NCBI GenBank assembly: GCA_902168185.1
Contig: CABHOV010000046.1
Location: 894,223 to 958,222 of the forward strand
DNA: 64,000 bases
Origin: an uncultured Bacteroides sp.
Lineage (GTDB): Bacteria; Bacteroidota; Bacteroidia; Cytophagales; Cyclobacteriaceae
Direction: 5' to 3'
The position numbers and the translations under genes are program-made. A model generated the notes under the pieces. The model was not told the DNA's origin, ran no database searches, and saw only the letters and a list, made by a program, of their open reading frames with translations. Positions 1 to 8,940 of this stretch are shown here, one piece after another. Numbering within the stretch: position 1 is the first letter of the stretch; each line of letters starts with the position of its first letter.

Positions 1-1457
1 GGGTGAACATGGCTTCGCATTTCCGGATGAGTAAGAACTTTATCTTCATCGTACCCGAAAATCCTGAGGAGTCTTTTTGAATAGATGATATCGAAGGTTA
101 CTAAATTAAGATCCCATGTAGCAAGCTGTGTCCCCTCCGTTGCAAGCGATAATCGTTCTACAGCATCTTTGATCTGCTGCCGCGATTCTACTTTTTCGGT
201 AACATCACTAACCGTGACCATGATGCCCGATACAGTTCCATCCGTCTCAAATAAAGGGGCATACTCGAAGTCAAGATAGAATTTCCGCGTACCATCTTTC
301 CCATCTATATATGCAACCGCTTCATTTTCCTTGTAGGCTCTTCCGCTGTTATATACTTCGCTGAGTTGAGCAGGAAACTGCTGATCCTTCAACTCGGGAA
401 ATACATCCATTAATTTTTTCCCATATACTTCATGTGCCGTTCTACGCCACAGCTTTTTCAAGATGGACTCATTCGCCATGTCTATAATCCAATCTTTACC
501 TTTCAGTATCGCCATGGCAATTGGCGATTGAGCTGCCAGATTTCTAAACTGGTTCTCGCTTTGTTGCAAAGCATATCGTGCTTCAACTTGTGTGGTCACA
601 TCTGTAGCGACAACAATGATACCGCTTACTCTTCCGTCATGCTCGCGTAAGGCCTGGTATACAAAGGAAAAATATGATTTCTCAATCTTTCCAAAACGTT
701 TCAGGTTTACGGCAAACTCATTACCATAATAGGGTCGCCCGGTTTGCAACACTTCATTCAGCAAAGGCTCCACGGCTGTCTTTACTTCTGGCAACGCATC
801 GAATAAAGGCTTCCCTACAAAATCATTTTCATGTCGATCAACAATTTGCAAATACGTTTCATTGGCAAGCTCTATAATAAATTCCGGCCCTCTTAAAATT
901 GTAATGCCTACTGGTGCTTGCATTACCGTACTTCGAAATTTACTTTCAGTCTCGCGCACTTCATCGCGTGCGCGTTGCGCATTTATTTTGTGAGCATATA
1001 TCGACTCATCCTGTTTCTGAATGACTTCGTATAACTCCAAAAGTTCCTGATATCCTATCGTTATTTCCTTCGGAATCGCAGGTATGCCAGAAGCCTCTGC
1101 ATCCTGTGCTTTAATTTCTTTTTCAACTGTTTCGAGAAGCTCACTAAATTTTTCAGTCAATCCTTCCAGTTGCGTAAGCGCTTCACGTATCTCTTCTGTT
1201 ATACTGTTTTTATATAGTGCAATTAATTTCTTTGCGCATTCCTGAATTTTAGCATGAACTCTTTCAAGCTGCGAAACAGCAGCAGTCTGTGCGTAGCGTT
1301 TGGCTTTTTCTTGAATCCATTTTTCAATGGCAGCCAAGTGATGAGCTCCCAGGGAAGTATTATTTATAGTAGAACCATTGATCACAGATTGCAGCCTGGT
1401 CTTAAACAAAATATGCTTTGTCTTAATCTGTTCGAATTCCAATGTTGCCATATCCAT
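1..1457 (-). CDS. PAS-domain sensor protein, probable histidine kinase (3' part outside window)
   Basis: The reading frame runs leftward off the window edge, so only the first 485 or so residues are visible. Residues 1-165 are mostly helical and probably coiled coil. Three PAS domains follow, starting near residues 174, 297 and 440. The first two share the pattern F-R-(S/N)-x3-Q-(A/S)-P-(V/I)-(G/A) and end in the usual D-V-T PAS/PAC boundary. No transmembrane segment is visible, so a cytoplasmic sensor is likely. A histidine kinase domain would be expected beyond position 1 but cannot be seen. The start is ATG at 1457, with another in-frame ATG at 1451. The response regulator at 1521 lies just upstream on the same strand, which suggests one operon and a functional pair. 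Confidence 0.8.
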   Translation of the reverse strand, partial: MDMATLEFEQIKTKHILFKTRLQSVINGSTINNTSLGAHHLAAIEKWIQEKAKRYAQTAAVSQLERVHAKIQECAKKLIALYKNSITEEIREALTQLEGLTEKFSELLETVEKEIKAQDAEASGIPAIPKEITIGYQELLELYEVIQKQDESIYAHKINAQRARDEVRETESKFRSTVMQAPVGITILRGPEFIIELANETYLQIVDRHENDFVGKPLFDALPEVKTAVEPLLNEVLQTGRPYYGNEFAVNLKRFGKIEKSYFSFVYQALREHDGRVSGIIVVATDVTTQVEARYALQQSENQFRNLAAQSPIAMAILKGKDWIIDMANESILKKLWRRTAHEVYGKKLMDVFPELKDQQFPAQLSEVYNSGRAYKENEAVAYIDGKDGTRKFYLDFEYAPLFETDGTVSGIMVTVSDVTEKVESRQQIKDAVERLSLATEGTQLATWDLNLVTFDIIYSKRLLRIFGYDEDKVLTHPEMRSHVH

Positions 1458-1520
1458 ACCTGGGGTTGTGTTTATGCAAGAAAACTTCTCACACCTAAAC
1501 CCTGTAAAGTGAAAATCGTT

Positions 1521-1970
1521 TTAAAATGCGAGAAGAAATTTCTCTTTTGGTGTTTGATTTGTATGCTCACCCCAGTTGATGGACAGAATCTGTTGTATGG
1601 CCATTTTCAATTGTGCGAATGAACCCGGCTTGCGCACATAATAATTTGCTCCCGATTCATATACTTTATCCACAGAATCGCTTTGTGCAGACGTTGAAAA
1701 AATGACGACCGGAATATTTTTCAGCTTATGCGTTCTCCGTATTTCCTCGAGGCATTCAAACCCGTTTTTACGGGGCATATTCAGATCCAGAAATATAACA
1801 TCGGGAGGCGGAGGCACAGTCTCTTCCAACTTACCCATCAATTCCATTCCATCCTTGGCAGTAGTGAGTTGAGTACGGCTACAAATCTCACGAAGTGCAT
1901 CCTGAAACAGCAAACAATCGTCATCATCATCGTCTGCCAGAAAAATGGATTTAGCTTGGGCTATAGTCAT
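1521..1970 (-). CDS. single-domain response regulator (Rcp/CheY-like receiver)
   Basis: This 149-residue protein is a lone receiver domain without an output domain. The acidic cluster of five or more Asp at residues 13-18 and the phospho-acceptor Asp62 in the F-L-D-L-N-M-P strand are present. So are the switch Ser/Thr at 92-94 and the conserved Lys114-Pro115. Such proteins act by phosphorelay or protein contact rather than by binding DNA. The gene ends 63 bp before the PAS sensor that starts at 1457 and is probably cotranscribed with it. The pair resembles phytochrome/PAS kinase plus Rcp arrangements. The target is unknown. Confidence 0.88.
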   Translation of the reverse strand: MTIAQAKSIFLADDDDDDCLLFQDALREICSRTQLTTAKDGMELMGKLEETVPPPPDVIFLDLNMPRKNGFECLEEIRRTHKLKNIPVVIFSTSAQSDSVDKVYESGANYYVRKPGSFAQLKMAIQQILSINWGEHTNQTPKEKFLLAF

Positions 1971-2031
1971 GTTTTAAAAATACAAATTTATAGATATCTC
2001 TAACCGATGTATATACCGATGTGAAATATCA

Positions 2032-3168
2032 TTACGCCGTTACTGCTCTTTTTATTTTCCGTGCCCTGCTTTTCATCAATGAAATGATATCCTCTTCGGA
2101 AGCAAATATACCGTGAATGTTTACTACATGTTTGGCAAGCCTGGTATAGTCTTTCTTCATCAGATACCACCACACGTGCAGAAAATGAATGCCTTCAAAT
2201 ACCAATGCTTTGTTGTCGGCGTATGCCTGTAAATTTTTTTGCAGATGCTCGGGATGAAGTGTCCAATGCATACTTGGTTTTATATGATGACTGATGTGAT
2301 AACCGTCATTCCAGCACTTATGGTTATAGGGTGTATTGATACAGGTGATACTATTTTTATAAAAATTTTCAGGGTCGGCTTCATCAATGAAAGAATGCTG
2401 CGCCCAGTTCCCTACCATCATGATAATTCTTGAAATCAGCAACGGTAGCAAAAATACCATTACTGTTGCCTGCCAGCTTACCAGGCAAAGCAAAGCACAT
2501 GCTCCGAAAAAAGCGAGTTCACCACGAATTACTCTGTTGCGTAGGGCTAACTGACTACGTTCATTGAAGTACCATGCGAGCGATGGTATAACTGTAAAAA
2601 AGAATCGGCCGAAATATAGCAGGAAGTCACGGAGGCTATCGCGTTGATAATGCATGGTTGAACTTAAATCATTCTCCAGGTTATTTTCCCGGTGATGCAT
2701 AGCCAGGTGGTGGCTTGCGTACGTCTCGGGAGTCTGCCCAAATAAAGGGCCGATGATCCATGGAAGGTATTTATTAAGCCATGCATACTGCTGATTAAAG
2801 AGTGGCCGGTGACTTGTGCAATGCAGCATCAGACCGAACGGTCCTTTGTATATAAAATTATTAAAGATGATATATAGTATAGCAAACAGCCACCATACCC
2901 AGCCTGTTATAAATGGCATATATAGTAACACCGCTATCGGCAACATTGTAAATGATATTCGAAGCGTGAGATAAATAAAAGGAAGATCACGTTCGTCCTT
3001 TATCATTTTGAGCCAGAACCGATCGAATGCTGTATAGGTGTTGTCAGATAAAAAAACAGGGTCCGCTAATGTAAGAGTTCTTACTACTGGTTTCATGCGC
3101 GATGTTTTTGCTCTATAATTAAAGGTAATGGATACTTTCTGCGGTTTTACATTTTTACCCAAAAGCAC
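2032..3168 (-). CDS. membrane fatty-acid desaturase family protein
   Basis: The protein belongs to the di-iron membrane desaturase/hydroxylase superfamily. Histidine clusters are visible as H-H-L-A-M-H-H near residue 150, a Q-H-S-F segment near residue 260 and Y-H-I-S-H-H near residue 290. These are the expected iron ligands. Several hydrophobic spans surround them. The open frame gives 378 residues, but the Met at residue 25 (ATG at 3096) is an equally good or better start, because the first 24 residues are basic and not family-like. The likely role is oxygen-dependent desaturation or hydroxylation of an acyl lipid in the inner membrane. The substrate cannot be told from sequence. It stands alone between response-regulator genes. 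Confidence 0.8.
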   Translation of the reverse strand: MLLGKNVKPQKVSITFNYRAKTSRMKPVVRTLTLADPVFLSDNTYTAFDRFWLKMIKDERDLPFIYLTLRISFTMLPIAVLLYMPFITGWVWWLFAILYIIFNNFIYKGPFGLMLHCTSHRPLFNQQYAWLNKYLPWIIGPLFGQTPETYASHHLAMHHRENNLENDLSSTMHYQRDSLRDFLLYFGRFFFTVIPSLAWYFNERSQLALRNRVIRGELAFFGACALLCLVSWQATVMVFLLPLLISRIIMMVGNWAQHSFIDEADPENFYKNSITCINTPYNHKCWNDGYHISHHIKPSMHWTLHPEHLQKNLQAYADNKALVFEGIHFLHVWWYLMKKDYTRLAKHVVNIHGIFASEEDIISLMKSRARKIKRAVTA

Positions 3169-3424
3169 CTCGGTTCCTGATCTGAAGTCTCCAAAGAGAG
3201 TAATATTTTACTCAACTTAATAATTTGACCTCTGATCGGGCGGGGAATTGGAAGATAAACGCCACACTCTATAATACCTGGCCAACACTTTAAGTTTATT
3301 TATATTATTTTTGATTCATAGCTAAAAAATGCCTTCAGTCGAATGGATGCTGGTTCAAGCCGTGGCATATATTTTTACTTGAGTCAATATGCTATTTTGA
3401 TAGTAATGTTAATTTAAGACCCCA

Positions 3425-3850
3425 TTGAAAACCTTGTTAAATAAGCCGATCATTATTATAGATGACGATGAAGATGATCATTATTTTTTCCGAAAAATCT
3501 TCCAGAAGCTAAACACGCTGAACGAGCTTATTTTTTTCAATAATGCGCATGCAGCACTTGAGTATCTCAAGACTTCAGATGAAAATCCTTTTCTTTTACT
3601 TTGCGATATAAATATGCCGTTGATGAACGGACTTGAATTGCGTAAGCAGATAAATGAAGATCAGGCGCTCAAACTGAAAAGCATTCCTTTCATTTTCTTT
3701 TCTACTGCGGCCAGCCGCGACCAGGTACAACAAGCATACGACTTGCATGTACAAGGCTTCTTTCTAAAAGGACAGAGTTTCGATGAGATTGAAGTTACGC
3801 TGAAAGCGATCCTGGAATATTGGCGGCTCTGTAAATATCCACACGTCTGA
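3425..3850 (+). CDS. single-domain response regulator with TTG start
   Basis: This 141-residue receiver domain has the D-D-D-E-D-D acidic pocket at residues 13-18, a phospho-Asp in the L-C-D-I-N-M-P strand, and the F-F-S-T-A switch strand. The usual K-P pair near the C-terminus appears as F-L-K-G, with Lys kept and Pro replaced. There is no output domain. A stop codon at 3410-3412 leaves only four codons before the TTG at 3425 and no ATG, so TTG must be the start. No partner kinase is adjacent. It is similar in type to the regulator at 1521 but clearly diverged from it. Confidence 0.82.
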   Translation: MKTLLNKPIIIIDDDEDDHYFFRKIFQKLNTLNELIFFNNAHAALEYLKTSDENPFLLLCDINMPLMNGLELRKQINEDQALKLKSIPFIFFSTAASRDQVQQAYDLHVQGFFLKGQSFDEIEVTLKAILEYWRLCKYPHV

Positions 3851-3879
3851 AAATAACAAACCCCGGCAAATGCCAGGGT
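3850..3879 (-). terminator. terminator of the glutamine synthetase gene
   Basis: An 8-bp stem (3860-3867 with 3872-3879, one G-T pair) encloses a 4-nt loop. On the minus strand it is followed by a T-rich stretch at 3850-3859. It lies 43 bp beyond the glnN stop and between two convergent genes. It may also stop rightward transcription, although there is no T-tract on that side. Confidence 0.6.
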
Positions 3880-3921
3880 CTGTGTTCACAGGTTTAGGTG
3901 TAAGCTAACTAGGTATCGTTA

Positions 3922-6084
3922 CTAGCGTAAGAACAACAACTCTCTGTATTTTACTAAAGGCCAATCTTCATTGTCCACCAGCAACTCGAGTTTGTCTACG
4001 GCATCACGGATTGATTCAAAGTATTTTTCTTTGATCTCATCGCAGTATGCTACTGAACGCTTATGTGTATCTGTAATTTTATTGATACGCTTACGATCTT
4101 CTACCATTGCGCGTACACCGTTCTTAATGGTGTCGATATGGCCAGAGATTTCGCGGATCGTTTGAACAACCGCTGCGTTATCAACACCAAGTCCTTTCAG
4201 ACCATTTGCGTTTTCAATCAGCTTTGTTTGGTAAGCAATCGCAGTTGGAACGATGTGGTTCATAGCAAGATCTCCCATAACACGTGCTTCAATCTGCACA
4301 CGCTTGATATAGGCTTCTTGTCTGATCTCCACACGTGCTTCTGTTTCTTTGTGCGACATTACTTCGTGCTTCTCGAATAAATCAAGAGACTCTTTAGTAA
4401 GGTATGCATCCAGTGCACGTGGTGTGTTTTTCACGTTACCAAGTTTACGCTTGGCAGCTTCTTCAACCCAACCATCAGAATATCCATCGCCTTCAAAGCG
4501 GATGTCTTTTGATTCTTTGATATAGTCACGCAGTACATTTACAATCGCCAGGCGCTTCTCTTCACCTTTTTCGATTTGCTTATTTACAGCAGCAAAGAAT
4601 TTATCAAGCTGTTCTGCAACAATTGTATTCAAAGCAGTCATGGCAACAGCACAATTGTCGCTTCCACCTACTGCACGGAATTCAAATTTATTTCCTGTAA
4701 ATGCGAATGGTGATGTACGGTTACGATCTGTAGCATCAAGTATGATCTCAGGGATCTGATCGATACCAAGCTTCATGTACATGTTATCACCTTTCTCAAT
4801 CTTTACATTTCCTTTCTTCTCGAGCTCATCGAGTACAGCGGTCATTTGTGAACCGATGAACACAGACATGATTGCAGGAGGTGCTTCGTTAGCACCCAAA
4901 CGGAAATCGTTCGCTGCAGTAGCTATACTTGCACGCAACAAATCACCGTAAGAATGTACAGCCTTGATAGTTGTTACAAAGAATGTAAGGAACATGAGAT
5001 TGTCACGCGCACTGCTGGTAGGAGCATACAGGTTTACACCTGTGTCAGTGATCAATGACCAGTTGTTATGCTTACCACTTCCGTTCAAACCTGCGAAAGG
5101 TTTTTCGTGGAAGAGAACTCTCAGGTTATGACGATCAGCTACGCGTCCCATCACATCCATCATCAACTGATTGTGATCGTTGGCTACGTTTACTTCTTCA
5201 AATAAAGGTGCTACTTCAAACTGGCTTGGAGCCACTTCGTTGTGACGGGTACGTACCGGGATTCCTAACTTCCATGCTTCGATTTCAAAATCTTTCATGA
5301 AATCATAAACACGTGACGGAATTGATCCGAAGTAGTGATCTTCCATTTGCTGTCCACGTGCAGGAGCATGTCCGAATACTGTACGGCCAGCCATCACCAG
5401 ATCAGGGCGAGCATCGAAGAGAGCTTTGTCTACTACGAAGTACTCTTGTTCAGCACCCAATGATGCCACTACATGTTGAATATCTTTATCGAACAGTTGG
5501 CAGACTTTAGTCGCTGCAAGATCAACTGCTTTTAATGCTTTTAATAAAGGAGCTTTTGTATCCAGCGTTTCACCGGTATAGGAAACAAATACAGTAGGAA
5601 TACAAAGTGTGCGGCCGTATACAAACATTGGTGATGTAGGATCCCATGCTGTATAACCACGTGCTTCAAATGTACTGCGGATACCACCGCTTGGGAATGA
5701 AGATGCATCCGGTTCTTGTTGAACCAGTTCGCTTCCTTTAAATCTTTCAATGCCGGCAAGTGCATCAAAGAATGAATCATGCTTCTCAGCAGTTCCACCT
5801 GTCATAGGTTGAAACCAGTGTGTGAAGTGAGTTGCGCCTTTGGCCATTGCCCAGGCTTTCGCTGCAGATGCCACAGCATCGGCCGTTACTTCATCAATTT
5901 TTTCGTGGTTTTTAATCGCCTGGCTTACTTTCTTATAAAGTGCCGGGGCCAAGGTAGCGCGCATTTGCTCCGGACCATACACATTCTCTCCAAAAAATTT
6001 GGATACGTTCGTGCTGGGTAGATCTGCATGCACGCGAGTACGTTCGCTCAATTTTTTAAGAGCTTCAAATCGTAGTTGCGCCAT
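3922..6084 (-). CDS. glnN: type III glutamine synthetase (GlnN)
   Basis: The protein makes glutamine from glutamate, ammonia and ATP. It is the large GSIII type typical of Bacteroidota, about 720 residues against about 450 for GSI. Family segments seen include the N-terminal F-G-E-N-V-Y-G block, the G-A-E-Q-E-Y-F catalytic strand, the H-N-E-V-A-P-S-Q-F-E block and the G-K-H-N-N-W-S nucleotide/glutamate loop. The ATG at 6084 (M-A-Q-L-R-F) is chosen because GSIII proteins start at this point. The open frame extends to 6153 but adds 23 residues that do not look like the family. It is monocistronic, with a terminator after the stop. A 15-bp palindrome lies about 80 bp upstream. Confidence 0.93.
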   Translation of the reverse strand: MAQLRFEALKKLSERTRVHADLPSTNVSKFFGENVYGPEQMRATLAPALYKKVSQAIKNHEKIDEVTADAVASAAKAWAMAKGATHFTHWFQPMTGGTAEKHDSFFDALAGIERFKGSELVQQEPDASSFPSGGIRSTFEARGYTAWDPTSPMFVYGRTLCIPTVFVSYTGETLDTKAPLLKALKAVDLAATKVCQLFDKDIQHVVASLGAEQEYFVVDKALFDARPDLVMAGRTVFGHAPARGQQMEDHYFGSIPSRVYDFMKDFEIEAWKLGIPVRTRHNEVAPSQFEVAPLFEEVNVANDHNQLMMDVMGRVADRHNLRVLFHEKPFAGLNGSGKHNNWSLITDTGVNLYAPTSSARDNLMFLTFFVTTIKAVHSYGDLLRASIATAANDFRLGANEAPPAIMSVFIGSQMTAVLDELEKKGNVKIEKGDNMYMKLGIDQIPEIILDATDRNRTSPFAFTGNKFEFRAVGGSDNCAVAMTALNTIVAEQLDKFFAAVNKQIEKGEEKRLAIVNVLRDYIKESKDIRFEGDGYSDGWVEEAAKRKLGNVKNTPRALDAYLTKESLDLFEKHEVMSHKETEARVEIRQEAYIKRVQIEARVMGDLAMNHIVPTAIAYQTKLIENANGLKGLGVDNAAVVQTIREISGHIDTIKNGVRAMVEDRKRINKITDTHKRSVAYCDEIKEKYFESIRDAVDKLELLVDNEDWPLVKYRELLFLR

Positions 6085-6162
6085 AGGTGGTCGAAATTTT
6101 TTGTTGTAGTTGTTCAAATCTATTGTATTTTTTGAGACAGGACTCAAAATCAACCCATAATT

Positions 6163-6177
6163 TTAACATTTTGTTAA
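6163..6177. repeat. perfect palindrome upstream of glnN
   Basis: TTAACA-TTT-TGTTAA is an inverted repeat with a 3-nt centre, about 80 bp upstream of the preferred glnN start. Its form suits a dimeric regulator operator for nitrogen control, but nothing in the window identifies the binder. The half-site resembles the repeats at the carotenoid promoter. AT-rich TTAACATT words also occur elsewhere in the window, so that similarity may be chance. Confidence 0.35.
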
Positions 6178-6349
6178 GAACACGTTTGCAACTGGTTAAT
6201 TTTTAAACTAACGCGGTAATTTTTTAAATTCTGATTTACCAAAGCGTTAATTCCAGTCTGTGTTTTTAACACACAATCCACTTTTTCTTAAACCAGGTTT
6301 CAACTAGCCGTTACCTCTGATTTTTATACATCACTTACGTTTGGGGCAG

Positions 6350-7054
6350 ATGATAAAGCCCGTAAAAACTTCATTCGTTGCCTCCGAACTTTCCATTACA
6401 CGGCCCTATAGATTGGTTCTGATTTTCCTCTTTATAGCTTCACTATGCGTTGATAAAGGAATGGATGTTTTATGGATCAACGGACACTATACTGCTTGGC
6501 TCGATTCGTTTTTCAAAACGATCACTAACCTTGGTGATGGATTGATCTTTATACCGATTACACTTCTTGCACTGTTCATTCGCTTTCGGTATGCGATTGC
6601 TGCGGTAGCGGCTTCTGTCGCACATGGTTTGCTGATCAGTTTATTCAAGCGCCTTTTGTTTCCGGGGCTTGAGCGACCACGAAAGTTTTTGGGAGATGAC
6701 CTCATCCATTTTGTATCCGGTATAGATGTCCACAATGCCAATTCATTTCCTTCGGGACATACCGCTACTGCATTTTGTGCAGCATTGTTCCTTGCCTTGC
6801 TATCGCGAAATAAGGTGATTGGAATTTTTGCTTTACTTCTTGCTACGCTGGTAGGATATTCCAGGATATACCTCGCACAACACTTCCTGATTGATGTAGC
6901 CGCTGGTGCCGTGATTGGTTCGTTTACAACATATATAGCCTGGCAGATTGTAGAATTCAACACCTTACCTGCATGGATGAATCGGAAGCTAAATATACCC
7001 TCAGCCTCCACCAACCATAAATCTCAACCACTACGCTTAAAGGTGAAACGATAA
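6350..7054 (+). CDS. PAP2-family membrane phosphatase
   Basis: This is a polytopic membrane phosphatase of the PAP2/undecaprenyl-diphosphate or lipid phosphatase class. The three catalytic motifs are present in order: K-R-x6-E-R-P near residue 105, P-S-G-H-T-A near 133, and S-R-x-Y-L-A-Q-H-F-x-x-D near 175. Five or six hydrophobic spans surround them. The ATG at 6350 is preferred over an in-frame TTG at 6341. Neighbouring membrane glycosyltransferases (7173 and 8941) suggest a role in polyprenyl-phosphate recycling or lipid A-type remodelling. That link rests on position only. Confidence 0.85.
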   Translation: MIKPVKTSFVASELSITRPYRLVLIFLFIASLCVDKGMDVLWINGHYTAWLDSFFKTITNLGDGLIFIPITLLALFIRFRYAIAAVAASVAHGLLISLFKRLLFPGLERPRKFLGDDLIHFVSGIDVHNANSFPSGHTATAFCAALFLALLSRNKVIGIFALLLATLVGYSRIYLAQHFLIDVAAGAVIGSFTTYIAWQIVEFNTLPAWMNRKLNIPSASTNHKSQPLRLKVKR

Positions 7055-7172
7055 ATTAAAACCTATATACTTACTCTTCACTTAAGTATTTCTATTTCAT
7101 ACCAATTATTAATCTACAGCTTTTAATCATTTGCTTTCAGACTTACACTTTAGGTTTATGATTTGACTGATA

Positions 7173-8741
7173 TCACCGGTTCTTCAGCAACACGGTAACG
7201 GGTCGCTCAAAGAGGTCTTTGCCTTCATACACCACCTGAAAGTTTTCACCAGCTAGTTCAGCTATATATCGCTTTTGTGTTACAATATAAAATTTATCAT
7301 GCGCATTAGCATAGTCGTGAAGTGCTGCCGGTGTCTCAATTTTGTTTACGGGCTTCTGAAAATAGAATATATAGGCAGGGTTGAAATCCTTATACCCTAC
7401 AACAGGTATTTCAGTGTGTTGATTGAAATGAGCAACACTTTGCGTAACCGGATTACGCTCATCAATTTCAGGAAAAGCACCATAAAAAAAGATCATCAGA
7501 AAAACTACAGCCGTGAGGGTATAGATATAGAGCGCTGTATCAAGATCCTTTTTCCAGAGATATACCAGGGCTGCACCGGCCCCTAAAGGAAGGAGTACAA
7601 AATAGACCGCCAGACTGGAAAGGTCTTTAAGATTATTCTCGGCCTGTAATGCAAACCACACTGCGAAAGGAATCGCTAATGCTATTATAAAATATACCAG
7701 GGCATTGATTCGAAGCTTAAGACGCTTGACCTTCCCCTTCTTTTGCACCCAATAAAAAAAATAACCGAGCAGTATAGCAAAGAAAGGCACAGCCGGTTCC
7801 GGGTAACTTGGAAGTATAGTGCGGGAGAACGCAAAGAAGATAACAACGACCGCCATGGCTATAAAACAGAACTGAACAAATGCATCTTTTCGTTGCTCTT
7901 TCCAGATCATTCTAATCGCTTGTGGAAAAAAGAATGAGAACGGCATTAACGCTCCGATCACAATGACCACCGATGCAAGTGGGAATCCTCCGTGGCCTTC
8001 CATGGAAGAAGTAAAACGATTTACATTGTGCTTGAAGAAAAACTGTTCGAGCCATGCTCCTTGTGTCTCCACACCTACCGCTATATACCAGGGCAGTACA
8101 ATCACCAGGAAAAGCAATGTGCCTTGAAATAATTTTAGCTGCATCAATGTTTTCCATTTAAAGTTACGTTGTGCGAACAGGAAAATCAGTACAAGCAAAC
8201 CAGAGAATATAACTGCCACAGGGCCTTTCGCCAATGTGGCCAAGGCTATTGCAGCATAAAATATATAGTAGTAATTATGCTTCTTCTCCACATAAGCATA
8301 TATAAAGCTTAACCAACCCAGTGTCATAAAAAAGATCAGGTAAGGATCAGGGACCGCCAAATGAAACTGAACTGCCAACTGCAATGACGATACCAGTATC
8401 ATGCCGGCATAAAAGGCAGCATCTTCATGAATCATTCTTCTGCAAAAAAGAAATACCACCAATACCGTAAGGATGCCCATTACAGATGAGAATATACGGG
8501 CGCCAAACGGTGTTACTCCCACTATACTAAATCCTGCCTTCATAAAATAATAGTGCAGCGGTGGTTTATCCGTACGCAGCGCTTCATTAAACGTGGGCAC
8601 TATCCAATCACCACGTTGATACATTTCCATGGCACAGCCGGCATTTTTGGCTTCGTCAAGTATATAGATAGAAGTACCCCATATATTAGCAGTATATACT
8701 ACCGCAGCCAGCGCAAGCAGCAGCACGAGATTTTTATTCAT
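7173..8741 (-). CDS. GT39/ArnT-like membrane glycosyltransferase
   Basis: The 522-residue protein has an N-terminal membrane anchor and about twelve hydrophobic segments. The first periplasmic loop carries Y-I-L-D-E-A-K-N, in which the Asp-Glu pair matches the catalytic acid of the PMT/ArnT family. It is followed by R-T-D-K-P-P-L-H-Y-Y, the typical D-K-P-P-L motif. These enzymes move a sugar from a polyprenyl phosphate onto lipid A or proteins on the outer face of the inner membrane. The GT2 gene at 8941, divergently transcribed 199 bp away, could make the polyprenyl-phosphate sugar donor. The acceptor is unknown. Confidence 0.85.
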   Translation of the reverse strand: MNKNLVLLLALAAVVYTANIWGTSIYILDEAKNAGCAMEMYQRGDWIVPTFNEALRTDKPPLHYYFMKAGFSIVGVTPFGARIFSSVMGILTVLVVFLFCRRMIHEDAAFYAGMILVSSLQLAVQFHLAVPDPYLIFFMTLGWLSFIYAYVEKKHNYYYIFYAAIALATLAKGPVAVIFSGLLVLIFLFAQRNFKWKTLMQLKLFQGTLLFLVIVLPWYIAVGVETQGAWLEQFFFKHNVNRFTSSMEGHGGFPLASVVIVIGALMPFSFFFPQAIRMIWKEQRKDAFVQFCFIAMAVVVIFFAFSRTILPSYPEPAVPFFAILLGYFFYWVQKKGKVKRLKLRINALVYFIIALAIPFAVWFALQAENNLKDLSSLAVYFVLLPLGAGAALVYLWKKDLDTALYIYTLTAVVFLMIFFYGAFPEIDERNPVTQSVAHFNQHTEIPVVGYKDFNPAYIFYFQKPVNKIETPAALHDYANAHDKFYIVTQKRYIAELAGENFQVVYEGKDLFERPVTVLLKNR

Positions 8742-8940
8742 TCAAGATGTTTTAACTATATAGATTGTACCAGACTATGTATAATGCATCATCCCTTGTA
8801 AAATCAGGACAAGCACATTTATACTGGTGCAATTTTAGATTAAAAAAAGATGTAGCCTGTTAAGCCGGTGTGAAGCTATCTTCATGAAATGTTAATCGCG
8901 CTATAAAGTCTGAGCAACACAAGCTTCGTTAATTTGTATC

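Noticed and set aside
1254..1622. 122-residue plus-strand open frame
   Set aside because: It lies opposite the partial PAS sensor and the response regulator, has no family likeness and is best explained as a shadow.
6163..6177. A CarH-type operator upstream of glnN
   Set aside because: The palindrome shares TTAACATT with the carotenoid repeats, but that word also occurs at other places in this AT-rich window, and glnN has no link to light control.
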